Below, in pieces: positions 34,971 to 43,766 of a DNA stretch of 64,000 bases. A model generated the notes under the pieces. It was not told the origin of the DNA. It saw only the letters and a program-made list of their open reading frames with translations, and did no database searches. The stretch comes from Flavobacterium selenitireducens (GTDB lineage Bacteria; Bacteroidota; Bacteroidia; Flavobacteriales; Flavobacteriaceae): assembly GCF_014748335.1 (NCBI RefSeq), contig NZ_JAAVIY010000003.1, forward strand, positions 1 through 64,000, read 5' to 3'. How positions within the stretch are numbered: the first letter of the stretch is position 1; each line of letters starts with the position of its first letter. The position numbers were made by a program, and so were the translations under genes.

Positions 34971-35317
34971 TACTTCAGGGCGCCGATTACCTTTTCGACG
35001 TTGTGTGCACTGTTTCCAACGTATATTTTATTGTCGATGATAAACACCGGACGGCTGAGGAACGTGTAATGTTCGAGGATGAGTTTTCGATAATCGGCTT
35101 CCGAAAGTTTTTGGTCTTTGAGCCCGCGTGATTTGTATAATTGGGCTTTTCTGCTGAAAAGCGCCTCGTAACTCCCGGCCAGTTCCTTCATGCGATCGAC
35201 ATCCGATTCGGTAAGCGGTTGTTTCTTTATGTCGTGTAGCATGAGGTCGTTCTTTGGCAAAGAAGCCAATATTTTGCGGCAAGTGTCGCACGTCGACAAG
35301 TGATAGACAATGTCCAT
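34970..35317 (-). CDS. ArsC/Spx-like thioredoxin-fold protein
   Basis: 115 residues. Thioredoxin fold of the ArsC/YffB/Spx group with CDTC (Cys10, Cys13) near the N-terminus, LMLHDIKKQPLTE, and SRPVFIIDNKIYVG at the C-terminal side. Members act as glutathione- or thioredoxin-linked reductases; the arsenate-specific Arg triad is not evident, so calling it an arsenate reductase would be unsafe. Coupled to the EamA transporter gene. Confidence 0.82.
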   Translation of the reverse strand: MDIVYHLSTCDTCRKILASLPKNDLMLHDIKKQPLTESDVDRMKELAGSYEALFSRKAQLYKSRGLKDQKLSEADYRKLILEHYTFLSRPVFIIDNKIYVGNSAHNVEKVIGALK

Positions 35318-35362
35318 TGTGGATATTTTGCGTGCAAAGGAAAGCTGAAAAAACGAAACGCG

Positions 35363-36103
35363 TTACTTTATTTTGAGGAATTTATCCACTTCGGAATACG
35401 GCAACATCAGATCGCGCGGCCCTTCGGCATAAGAAGCGATTTCATAAGTGTTGTAATAAAGCAGCACGCCTTTGTCCGAAAGAAAAATAGTGGCCGGCAG
35501 CGCAAATTTCTCCTCTTCGAACATCAGTCCGCCGGAATTGATAGGTGCATTAGCCGGGATCTTAAACTTTTCGCGAAAGCGTTTTTCAGCAAGTGCCGTG
35601 ACTGCTTTCACGTCGTTGAACAGACTGTCGTTGGGAATGGACCGCATCGTTTCACGGTTAAAAAGCAACGATGTTTTCCCGCTGTAACCGTGGGCGCCTC
35701 CGGTAAACGTGTAATGTTGCAACTCGATGCCTATGACTTTGTCGGACTTGTACACGAGGCGTCCGGCAACATCGCCTTCCCATCCGAAAAGTTCATCGGG
35801 ATTTTCTTGTTGCATTTTTTCGTAGGATGCGATAAAGTCGTCCGCAAGCCCTTGATAATCCTTCGACTCGTAAGGCTGCTCGCCAAAGTAGACGATTTGT
35901 TTGAGCGTGGCGAATATTTTATCGTTGATCGTATCGGCAAGAACGCCGTCTTTTGCGACCGGGACTTTAATGGTGATTTTCGGGCAAACACCTTGGCATT
36001 TCAGGCTTGTCTTCTTTTCGAATGTCTTGGTTTCAAACTCGAGTTCACCTGAACATGAGGCAAATAGGAAAAGCAAAAGAAAACTGTAATAGTACGGTTT
36101 CAT
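35363..36103 (-). CDS. DUF4163/DUF3298 domain lipoprotein (RsiV-like)
   Basis: About 246 residues from the Met at 36103. Signal peptide with lipobox LFASC (Cys17). An N-terminal DUF4163-like region (ITIKVPVAKDGVLADTINDKI) and a C-terminal DUF3298 block (HYTFTGGAHGYSGKTSLLFN...) match the pattern of the RsiV/PdaC-type envelope proteins, some of which bind lysozyme or peptidoglycan. A specific role here is unknown. Divergent from the PLP enzyme at 36176. Confidence 0.82.
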   Translation of the reverse strand: MKPYYYSFLLLFLFASCSGELEFETKTFEKKTSLKCQGVCPKITIKVPVAKDGVLADTINDKIFATLKQIVYFGEQPYESKDYQGLADDFIASYEKMQQENPDELFGWEGDVAGRLVYKSDKVIGIELQHYTFTGGAHGYSGKTSLLFNRETMRSIPNDSLFNDVKAVTALAEKRFREKFKIPANAPINSGGLMFEEEKFALPATIFLSDKGVLLYYNTYEIASYAEGPRDLMLPYSEVDKFLKIK

Positions 36104-36135
36104 CAGGTTGTTGGACATTAGTTGGGGAATAAGAT

Positions 36136-36143
36136 TAAATTTG
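36136..36143 (+). promoter_or_regulatory. -7 promoter box for the Cys/Met PLP enzyme
   Basis: TAAATTTG, perfect TAnnTTTG, 32 bases before the ATG at 36176; argues against the longer frame from 36122. Confidence 0.6.
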
Positions 36144-36175
36144 CGAATAATTCAATACCTACAAAAATAAATTAC

Positions 36176-37318
36176 ATGAAGTTTAACACAAAGACAATAC
36201 ACGGAGGACAGCATCACGATCCCGTTACAGGAGCCGTAATGCCGCCGGTCTACCAAACCTCGACTTACGTTCAGGAAAGTCCGGGGAAACCTTTGGGCGA
36301 TTACGAATACAGCCGCGCGGCCAACCCGACACGAACCGCTTTGGAAAACGCCTTGGCCAGCATCGAAAATGGTGCGAAAGGGCTTGCTTTTTCGTCCGGG
36401 CTCGCCGCTACCGATTGTTTGCTGCGCTCGTTCAAGGCCGGAGACGAAGTCATCGCGATGGACGATCTTTACGGCGGAACCTATCGGATGTTCACGCGCA
36501 TTTACAAGGATTCGGGTATCAAATTCCATTTTATCGATTTGACGGATCTTGAAAAACTCAGGAGCCTGATCAATGAAAATACGAAGATGGTTTGGGCTGA
36601 GACACCGACGAATCCGTTGATGAAACTCGCCGACATAGCCGAGATTGCCAAGATAACCAAAGCGAACAACGTGCTTTTTGGAGTCGACAATACGTTTGCG
36701 ACGCCTTATCTGCAGAAGCCACTCGACCTTGGTGCCGATGTCGTCATGCATTCCGCTACGAAATACCTTGGCGGACATTCCGACGTGATCGCCGGTGCGC
36801 TTGTCATCAAAGACGAAAAGTTGGCCGAGCAGCTGCACTTCCAGCAATTCGCTACGGGCGCGACTTTGGGTCCGATGGATTCATTTTTAGTGCTTCGCGG
36901 CATCAAGACGCTTCACCTGAGAATGGAGCGCCATTGCCAAAATGGGGAAAAGATCGCGGCATTTTTAGCCGATCACCCGAAAGTCGCCGTTGTCTATTTT
37001 CCAGGGTTGGAATCACATCCGTTTCACGAAATTGCGAAGAAGCAAATGTCTGGATTTGGCGGCATGGTGTCGTTTAAGTTCAAATCAGGGGCGAAAGCCG
37101 ACGCCATTTCTTTCCTTGAGAAGCTAAAAGTCTTCACGTTGGCGGAATCGCTTGGAGGCGTAGAGTCGCTGGCGAACCATCCGGCGTTGATGACACATGC
37201 CTCGATTCCGGAAGACAAGCGTCGCGAGATCGGTATTTCCGATGACCTCGTGCGTTTGAGCGTCGGCGTCGAAGATATCGATGATTTGCTTGCTGATATC
37301 GAACAGGCACTTCAGTAA
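36176..37318 (+). CDS. cystathionine gamma-synthase/lyase family PLP enzyme
   Basis: 380 residues from the ATG at 36176. Cys/Met metabolism PLP-dependent fold: PVYQTSTYVQ, YEYSRAANPTRTALE, FSSGLAATD, the PLP-Lys in HSATKYLGGHSDVIAG, and the C-terminal SLGGVESLANHPALMTHAS. Family members make or split cystathionine in the trans-sulphuration pathway. Sequence blocks are closest to cystathionine gamma-synthase/gamma-lyase; the exact reaction direction cannot be told. Single gene with its own promoter and a bidirectional terminator. Confidence 0.9.
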   Translation: MKFNTKTIHGGQHHDPVTGAVMPPVYQTSTYVQESPGKPLGDYEYSRAANPTRTALENALASIENGAKGLAFSSGLAATDCLLRSFKAGDEVIAMDDLYGGTYRMFTRIYKDSGIKFHFIDLTDLEKLRSLINENTKMVWAETPTNPLMKLADIAEIAKITKANNVLFGVDNTFATPYLQKPLDLGADVVMHSATKYLGGHSDVIAGALVIKDEKLAEQLHFQQFATGATLGPMDSFLVLRGIKTLHLRMERHCQNGEKIAAFLADHPKVAVVYFPGLESHPFHEIAKKQMSGFGGMVSFKFKSGAKADAISFLEKLKVFTLAESLGGVESLANHPALMTHASIPEDKRREIGISDDLVRLSVGVEDIDDLLADIEQALQ

Positions 37319-37323
37319 AATAA

Positions 37324-37353
37324 AAAGCCCGGATTCATCGTCCGGGCTTTTTT
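37324..37353. terminator. Bidirectional terminator
   Basis: AAAGCCCGGA (37324-37333) pairs perfectly with TCCGGGCTTT (37341-37350); T runs on both strands serve the two convergent genes. Confidence 0.9.
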
Positions 37354-37368
37354 ATATCTGTAAAAATC

Positions 37369-38154
37369 CTAATTCAGGTAATAAATGTAACCTACGTTGA
37401 GCCAGACCAGCCATTCGTTTGCCTTGTTCTCTTTGTAGACGTCCGGGTTCGGGTTCAAACCGTCGACCCAGTTCGAGAAATAATACTGCCAGCGCAGGTC
37501 GATCATCAAATCCGAAAGTACGCTAAGTTTGTAACGCGTCCCGATACTTCCAACGACAGACCATGTCGTGCCTCCACTCTGGTCGAATGCGTCGAAGTAT
37601 TTTACCGGTGTAATTATCGGGTCTTCGCCCAATTCGCCAGGGCCTAATGTCGAATACGCTTTTGGTTTGAAGAACGAGAATTGTCCGCCCAAACTTACGA
37701 AAGGCGCCAGTTTGCCGGGAGAAGCCGAAAATTCGCGGATGCTGAACGGAAAGTACTCTAATTGCATTCCGATATTCGTAACCGATGTCTCACCACGCAT
37801 CGCCTTTAGCTGCTGGGCAAAAACGCCGTCGCCTTCGATCCATTCCCCTTCGTGCTGTAATTTCGATTTGTTGAACGAAAGTTCGCTGCGAAGCTTGAAA
37901 TGGTCGTTGAAGTAGGTTTCCGGAGCGTAACAGTTACACTCGGCGCTGTAAGCAAAATTGAGGTAGTGGATGATACCGACTCCAAAGCCTGAATTGCCGG
38001 CGTTGGTCTTCAAATCGTAACGTTCCCCATAGTCGGACATCATCGCCACGGGGCCAACAATGGCGCCGATTTCGTGAGAAAAGCCAAACTGGGACACAGC
38101 CTTTTGCGAGAAGCCGAGCATCAGCAAAAAGCTCATGATTAAATACTTGGGCAT
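37369..38154 (-). CDS. THC0290_0291-family outer-membrane protein
   Basis: 261 residues. Signal peptide (KAVSQ, about residue 21), then GFSHEIGAIVGPVAMMSDYGER, NAGNSGFGVGIIHYLNF, a CNCYAPETYFNDHFKLRSE segment and a C-terminal WLVWLNVGYIYYLN. I recall this pattern from the flavobacterial family named THC0290_0291, beta-barrel-like outer-membrane proteins. Function not established. It has its own promoter and is divergent from gdhA. Confidence 0.75.
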   Translation of the reverse strand: MPKYLIMSFLLMLGFSQKAVSQFGFSHEIGAIVGPVAMMSDYGERYDLKTNAGNSGFGVGIIHYLNFAYSAECNCYAPETYFNDHFKLRSELSFNKSKLQHEGEWIEGDGVFAQQLKAMRGETSVTNIGMQLEYFPFSIREFSASPGKLAPFVSLGGQFSFFKPKAYSTLGPGELGEDPIITPVKYFDAFDQSGGTTWSVVGSIGTRYKLSVLSDLMIDLRWQYYFSNWVDGLNPNPDVYKENKANEWLVWLNVGYIYYLN

Positions 38155-38180
38155 TGTCTTCTGGATGTTACAATTCGAGG

Positions 38181-38188
38181 CAAATATA
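38181..38188 (-). promoter_or_regulatory. -7 promoter box for the THC0290_0291-like gene
   Basis: Minus strand TATATTTG, perfect TAnnTTTG, 26 bases before the ATG at 38154. Confidence 0.6.
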
Positions 38189-38362
38189 TAAAAATAGGTT
38201 GCAGTTTGTAAATTAAAGTGAAAAATACTTGATTTCCCTTAAAAATGGCACCTAATGAATTAAATATCTGAAGTAATGGTATTTAACTGTTCAAATTCTT
38301 ATAAAAGAAATAAATCTGTTGCGGAATTCAAAAATATAATCTACAGATTTTGTCTATCCTTA

Positions 38363-38370
38363 TATCTTTG
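38363..38370 (+). promoter_or_regulatory. -7 promoter box for gdhA
   Basis: TATCTTTG, perfect TAnnTTTG, giving a leader of about 45 bases to the ATG at 38423. Confidence 0.65.
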
Positions 38371-38407
38371 CGTCGTTAACGAAAACGTTTTCATAACAAA
38401 ACGTTAA

Positions 38408-39763
<1,356 letters not shown>

Positions 39764-39786
39764 AAATAAGACTTATCAGAAAAGAT

Positions 39787-39814
39787 GCCTTCGAGATTCG
39801 GAGGCTTTTTTTTT
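39787..39814 (+). terminator. Terminator of gdhA
   Basis: GCCTTCG (39787-39793) pairs with CGGAGGC (39799-39805), followed by a long T run. Confidence 0.75.
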
Positions 39815-39816
39815 GT

Positions 39817-39914
39817 TTAAAGTTCAAAGTTTGAAGTTCAAAGTTTGAAGTTCAAAGTTTGAAGTTCAAGGTTTAAAGTTCAAGGTTTAAAGTTCAAGGT
39901 TTGAAGTTTAAGGA
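39817..39914. repeat. 14-base tandem array of heptamer pairs (AAGTTCA AAGTTTG)
   Basis: About seven 14-base units built from GTTTAAAGTTCAAA / GTTTGAAGTTCAAG variants. The largest member of the heptamer family in the window; also at 16930, 19037, 47587 and 53053. Lies between gdhA and porZ. Confidence 0.8.
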
Positions 39915-39965
39915 GTAAATTCGACGACCCAGCAAATATGAAAACGACGATATTTCCGTTTACAC

Positions 39966-39973
39966 TATATTTG
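39966..39973 (+). promoter_or_regulatory. -7 promoter box for porZ
   Basis: TATATTTG, perfect TAnnTTTG, 17 bases before the ATG at 39991. Confidence 0.65.
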
Positions 39974-39990
39974 TTACCCATTCGCTGGTT

Positions 39991-42297
39991 ATGATAAAGA
40001 AATACGTATTGGCCTTCGCGGCGTTACTTTGTTCGCTGTTTGCCTTTTCCCAACAGGCCGGAGCGGGTTGGAAAGGCTATTTTTCGTATACCGAAATCAA
40101 GGATCTCGCCCAATCGACAAACAAATTTTATGCGGCGTCCGAAAATGCGCTTTTTTCGAAAGACCTTTCCTCGAATGTCGTCAAAACCATCAATACTATC
40201 GACGGGCTTTCCGCCCAGGTAATTTCGGCGGTTTTTCACAGCCCCGCATCGAACAGGATTCTCGTCGGATATGAAAATGGCCTGATCAACATCGTCAATC
40301 CTGATGGCTCGATCGTCAAGGTGGTCGACATCGTCAACAAGCAACTACCGCCAAACATTAAACGCGTCAACCACTTTACGGAGTATGACGGAATCATTTA
40401 CATTTCCTGTGACTTTGGAATCTGCCAGTACAATCCTGCCAACCTGCAATTTGGAGATACCTATTATATAGGAACCGATCCGTCTGAGATCGTCGTTAAG
40501 CAATCTGCCGTATTCAACGGTTTTATTTATGCCGCTACTGCGGATTTCGGGATCAAGCGTGCCGACATTGCGAACCCTAACCTTATCGATGCCAGTCAAT
40601 GGACGACTGTGGCCTCAGGTTCGTGGGCAGCTGTCGAGACTTTTGGCGATGAATTGGTCGCTGTGACGACGGCCGGCCAGATGAATCGTTTTAACGGAGG
40701 CGGGTTCGTCGGCTTCGGAAGCTTGCCAGCGCAACCGAAAGACATCCGCGCGACGGCCGAATACCTGATTGCGGTTACCGATGCGCGCGTTGCCATCTAC
40801 AATCCTTCATTGGGCGTGACCACTCAAATTTTCAATTACAACATTCCGGACATTTTCGCTGCGTTTACCTGTGCCACGGTTATTGGGCAGAACGTCTACA
40901 TCGGAACTTTGGCGCACGGCGTTTTAGTCGCACCTTTGGCCAATCCAACGACATTTGAGAATATAACGCCTGACGGTCCTACAAAGAACAACGTTTTTTC
41001 GCTTAACACCCAAACTCCGGATTTGTGGGTTACCTATGGCGATTATACCTATTTCTATGATCCGAATCCATTGCTTTATCTGGGAATAAGCAAGTTTAAT
41101 GCGGACGGCTGGACCAACAAGCCGTATTCTGAAGTGCATCCGGCAGGGAAAGATGCTAATGATCTGGTACGCATCACCTTCAATCCTAACAACACGTCCC
41201 AGTTTTTTGTCAGTTCGTACCACTCCGGATTGCTGAAATTCGAAAATGAGGAACTCGTGACGCTTTACGATAATACGAACAGTGAACTCCAATCGCTGAC
41301 GCTACCCGGCAGTCCGAGTTATACGAGTATTCGCGTCGAACAATCGGTGTTCGACAGCCAGGGCAACTTATGGACGACCGTCGCCAAAGTCCCGGATGGG
41401 TTGAAAGTACTAAGAGCCAACGGCAATTGGGAATCGATAGACATGACGCCCATCATAACGGGTTTTTTCGAAGACAGTTTCGGGAGAATGGTCATCGATA
41501 AGAACAATACGAAATGGATGGTGACCTATGCCAATGGAGTCGTTGCGTATAATGAAAACGCGCCCGAGCCGTACAAAAAGATAACGTCAGGTTCTGAGGC
41601 TGGCAATTTGCCGATATCTGATGCGCGCGCAATCGCCATAGACAAACGCAATCAATTGTGGATAGGAACCCGGAAAGGCTTGCGTGTGTTGCCGAGCATC
41701 GATCGCTTCAACAATGAGAATCAGATGACGGCCAACCCGATCATCATTCCGGACGGTGATGATTTTGCGGAATTGCTTTACGAACAGGCCGTGAACGACA
41801 TATGCGTGGACGGAGCCAATAATAAATGGATAGGAACCGTAGATTCGGGAGTTTTTATGGTTTCGCCCGATGGGCAGGAAGAGTTGCATCATTTTACCAT
41901 TGCGAATTCCCCCCTGCCAAGCAATGCCATCAACGACATCGAGATCGACGGGAAAACAGGAGAGGTGTTCATCGCAACAGACAAAGGGCTTGTGTCGTTC
42001 AAAGGCGTAAATACGGATCCGAAAGATAACCTGAGCAACGTTTACGTTTATCCTAACCCGGTGCGCCCCGGATTTTCAGGAACGGTGAAGATTGCCAACC
42101 TGATCGATAAAGCCAACGTGAAAATCGCCGATATCGCCGGAAATCTCGTTTACGAAACGATTTCGGAAGGAGGAACCGTCGAATGGGACACGACCGCTTT
42201 TGGCAAATACCGCGTCGCGTCGGGTGTTTACATGATTTTTATCGCGGCCGACGACGGTTCGGAAACGAAAGTCAAGAAAGTCATGATCGTTAGATAA
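39991..42297 (+). CDS. porZ: type IX secretion system component PorZ
   Basis: 768 residues. Signal peptide (CSLFAFSQQ), an N-terminal domain (WKGYFSYTEIKDLAQSTNKFYAASENALF) typical of PorZ, many beta-propeller repeats (KNNTKWMVTYANGVVAYNE, DKRNQLWIGTRKGLRVL, GANNKWIGTVDSGVFMV), and a C-terminal type A sorting-like domain beginning YPNPV and ending VKKVMIVR. In Porphyromonas gingivalis PorZ sits on the cell surface and delivers anionic LPS to the attachment complex that anchors T9SS cargo. Its presence implies a working T9SS elsewhere in the genome. recO follows. Confidence 0.88.
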   Translation: MIKKYVLAFAALLCSLFAFSQQAGAGWKGYFSYTEIKDLAQSTNKFYAASENALFSKDLSSNVVKTINTIDGLSAQVISAVFHSPASNRILVGYENGLINIVNPDGSIVKVVDIVNKQLPPNIKRVNHFTEYDGIIYISCDFGICQYNPANLQFGDTYYIGTDPSEIVVKQSAVFNGFIYAATADFGIKRADIANPNLIDASQWTTVASGSWAAVETFGDELVAVTTAGQMNRFNGGGFVGFGSLPAQPKDIRATAEYLIAVTDARVAIYNPSLGVTTQIFNYNIPDIFAAFTCATVIGQNVYIGTLAHGVLVAPLANPTTFENITPDGPTKNNVFSLNTQTPDLWVTYGDYTYFYDPNPLLYLGISKFNADGWTNKPYSEVHPAGKDANDLVRITFNPNNTSQFFVSSYHSGLLKFENEELVTLYDNTNSELQSLTLPGSPSYTSIRVEQSVFDSQGNLWTTVAKVPDGLKVLRANGNWESIDMTPIITGFFEDSFGRMVIDKNNTKWMVTYANGVVAYNENAPEPYKKITSGSEAGNLPISDARAIAIDKRNQLWIGTRKGLRVLPSIDRFNNENQMTANPIIIPDGDDFAELLYEQAVNDICVDGANNKWIGTVDSGVFMVSPDGQEELHHFTIANSPLPSNAINDIEIDGKTGEVFIATDKGLVSFKGVNTDPKDNLSNVYVYPNPVRPGFSGTVKIANLIDKANVKIADIAGNLVYETISEGGTVEWDTTAFGKYRVASGVYMIFIAADDGSETKVKKVMIVR

Positions 42298-42333
42298 AGT
42301 GTGGAATCGTCTAGTTGTTGATTTGTTGAGTTG

Positions 42334-43047
42334 ATGAGGGTAAATACGAAAGCGATCGTTATTTCGTCGTTGAAGTATCAGGACAAAAGCCTGATCGTAA
42401 AATGTTTTACGCAATCGGACGGCCTCAAATCGTATTTCGTCCACAACGCATTTTCCTCTAAAAGCGCTACCCGCAAGACCGCCTACTTCCAACCGCTTTC
42501 CATCCTCGAGATAGAAGCCGTTCACAAGAATAAAGGCACGCTTGAAACATTCAAGGAAATCCGTTTGGCGATTCCGTTTGCTACCGTTGCCTCGGACGTG
42601 GTCAAAAGCACGATCGCCATCTTTCTCAGCGAAGTACTTCATCACAGCATTCGCGAAGAAGAAAAGAACGAAGCATTGTTTGAGTTTTTGGAAACCGCCC
42701 TGTTGTGGTTCGACACACATGACGAAGTGGCCAATTTCCATTTGATAGCGTTGCTCCAGGCGACAAAATTCTTAGGGTTTTATCCGGCGAACTGCAAGAA
42801 TGACGAGCGCTATTTCGAGATGATCGAAGGTGTTTTTTCAGATTCGTTGGCGGTTTCGACGTTAGACGAGGAAGAGACACACATGTTCAAACGATTGCTG
42901 GCACTCAAGTTCGATTCCGACCAGAAGATTTTTTCAGGCAACGAACGGTCGCAACTACTCAAAATCTTACTCGACTATTACGCCTTTCACCTCGACGGAT
43001 TCAAGCGCCCGAAATCGCTCGAAGTGCTAAAAGAAGTTTTCTCATGA
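42334..43047 (+). CDS. recO: DNA repair protein RecO
   Basis: 237 residues from the ATG at 42334. Helps RecFOR load RecA at gaps. N-terminal OB fold (VNTKAIVISSLKYQDKSLIVKCFTQSDGLKSYFV) and helical C-terminal part. Of the usual zinc-binding Cys only NCKN is obvious, so the finger appears reduced. Overlaps the next gene by 4 bases (ATGA). Confidence 0.88.
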   Translation: MRVNTKAIVISSLKYQDKSLIVKCFTQSDGLKSYFVHNAFSSKSATRKTAYFQPLSILEIEAVHKNKGTLETFKEIRLAIPFATVASDVVKSTIAIFLSEVLHHSIREEEKNEALFEFLETALLWFDTHDEVANFHLIALLQATKFLGFYPANCKNDERYFEMIEGVFSDSLAVSTLDEEETHMFKRLLALKFDSDQKIFSGNERSQLLKILLDYYAFHLDGFKRPKSLEVLKEVFS

Positions 43048-43427
43048 CGTTCCGGCTCCATTATTTCCGGGTTTTTTTCGCGGTTTTTGTTGTTGAGGTC
43101 TTGATAGCGAGGTTCGTCCATGACGATTTTGTGAGGCCGTATTTGGGCGATTTACTCGTGGTAATTCTGATATATGCGTTTGTTCGTGCTTTTCTGAACG
43201 TTTCCGTCAAAGTTGCCGCACTTGGAACACTTGCGTTTTCGTTTTTGGTGGAGTTTCTCCAGTTTTTGCAGATCGTAGATTGGTTGGGATTACGCGATAA
43301 CAAAGTCGCTCGGATCGTGATCGGGACTTCGTTTTCATGGCATGATCTGCTCATGTATGTTTTGGGCATCGTATTCGTTCTTTTAACGGAACGGTTTTTA
43401 GGAGATCAGGACCGCGTTAGGGATTGA
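43044..43427 (+). CDS. DUF2809 membrane protein
   Basis: 127 residues with four membrane helices (FRVFFAVFVVEVLIARF, LLVVILIYAFVRAFL, VAALGTLAFSFLVEFLQFLQIV, LLMYVLGIVFVLLTERF) and the DUF2809 signature DYLGDLLVVILIY-like and LGTSFSWHDLLMY stretches. Function unknown; VanZ-like fold is possible. Coupled to recO by a 4-base overlap. Inner membrane. Confidence 0.85.
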   Translation: MTFRLHYFRVFFAVFVVEVLIARFVHDDFVRPYLGDLLVVILIYAFVRAFLNVSVKVAALGTLAFSFLVEFLQFLQIVDWLGLRDNKVARIVIGTSFSWHDLLMYVLGIVFVLLTERFLGDQDRVRD

Positions 43428-43450
43428 TGCATTGTCTGAGCTCTTTTCTA

Positions 43451-43570
43451 CACCTCAAAGGTTTATCGCATGTCGGTCAAGTTCTATCCTGGGAATGAAA
43501 AACCTTTGAGGTTTGAAAAAGCGAGTGCGAAAGCCCGACGGCTCGTAGCTTGCGGAGGGCCGAAACGCCC
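43451..43570. repeat. inverted repeat plus G+C-rich module
   Basis: ACCTCAAAGGTTT and AAAACCTTTGAGGTTT enclose ~35 bases, then AAAGCGAGTGCGAAAGCCCGACGG and CGGAGGGCCGAAACGCCC follow. I recall similar blocks in other Flavobacterium intergenic regions, but cannot check. Confidence 0.5.
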
Positions 43571-43735
43571 AAATCAAACAATCCGGACTCTATCACAAGC
43601 ATTTGATTGTTAGTGAAATGTGATGGTTTCGTAAATTTTGCGGGGAACTTTTCATAAGAAGCTGTAATTCATCGGATAAAAATCGCAAAACCTCAGAAAC
43701 ACAGGCTTTAACATCGTTTTAAGCAAATTTTTGTC

Positions 43736-43743
43736 TACATTCG
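43736..43743 (+). promoter_or_regulatory. -7 promoter box for ileS
   Basis: TACATTCG, 7 of 8 matches to TAnnTTTG, 23 bases before the ATG. Confidence 0.5.
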
Positions 43744-43766
43744 CGCGTCATTTATAAAACCACTCA

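Larger units (their letters stand above)
43428..43766. other. 339-base intergenic region before ileS
   Basis: No gene seen. Contains an inverted pair CCTCAAAGGTTT / AAACCTTTGAGG (43451-43514), a G+C-rich block GCCCGACGGCTCGTAGCTTG at about 43525-43570, and the ileS promoter box. Confidence 0.6.

Noticed and set aside
39817..39914. possible CRISPR array
   Set aside because: Units are short, contiguous and lack unique spacers; no cas genes nearby.
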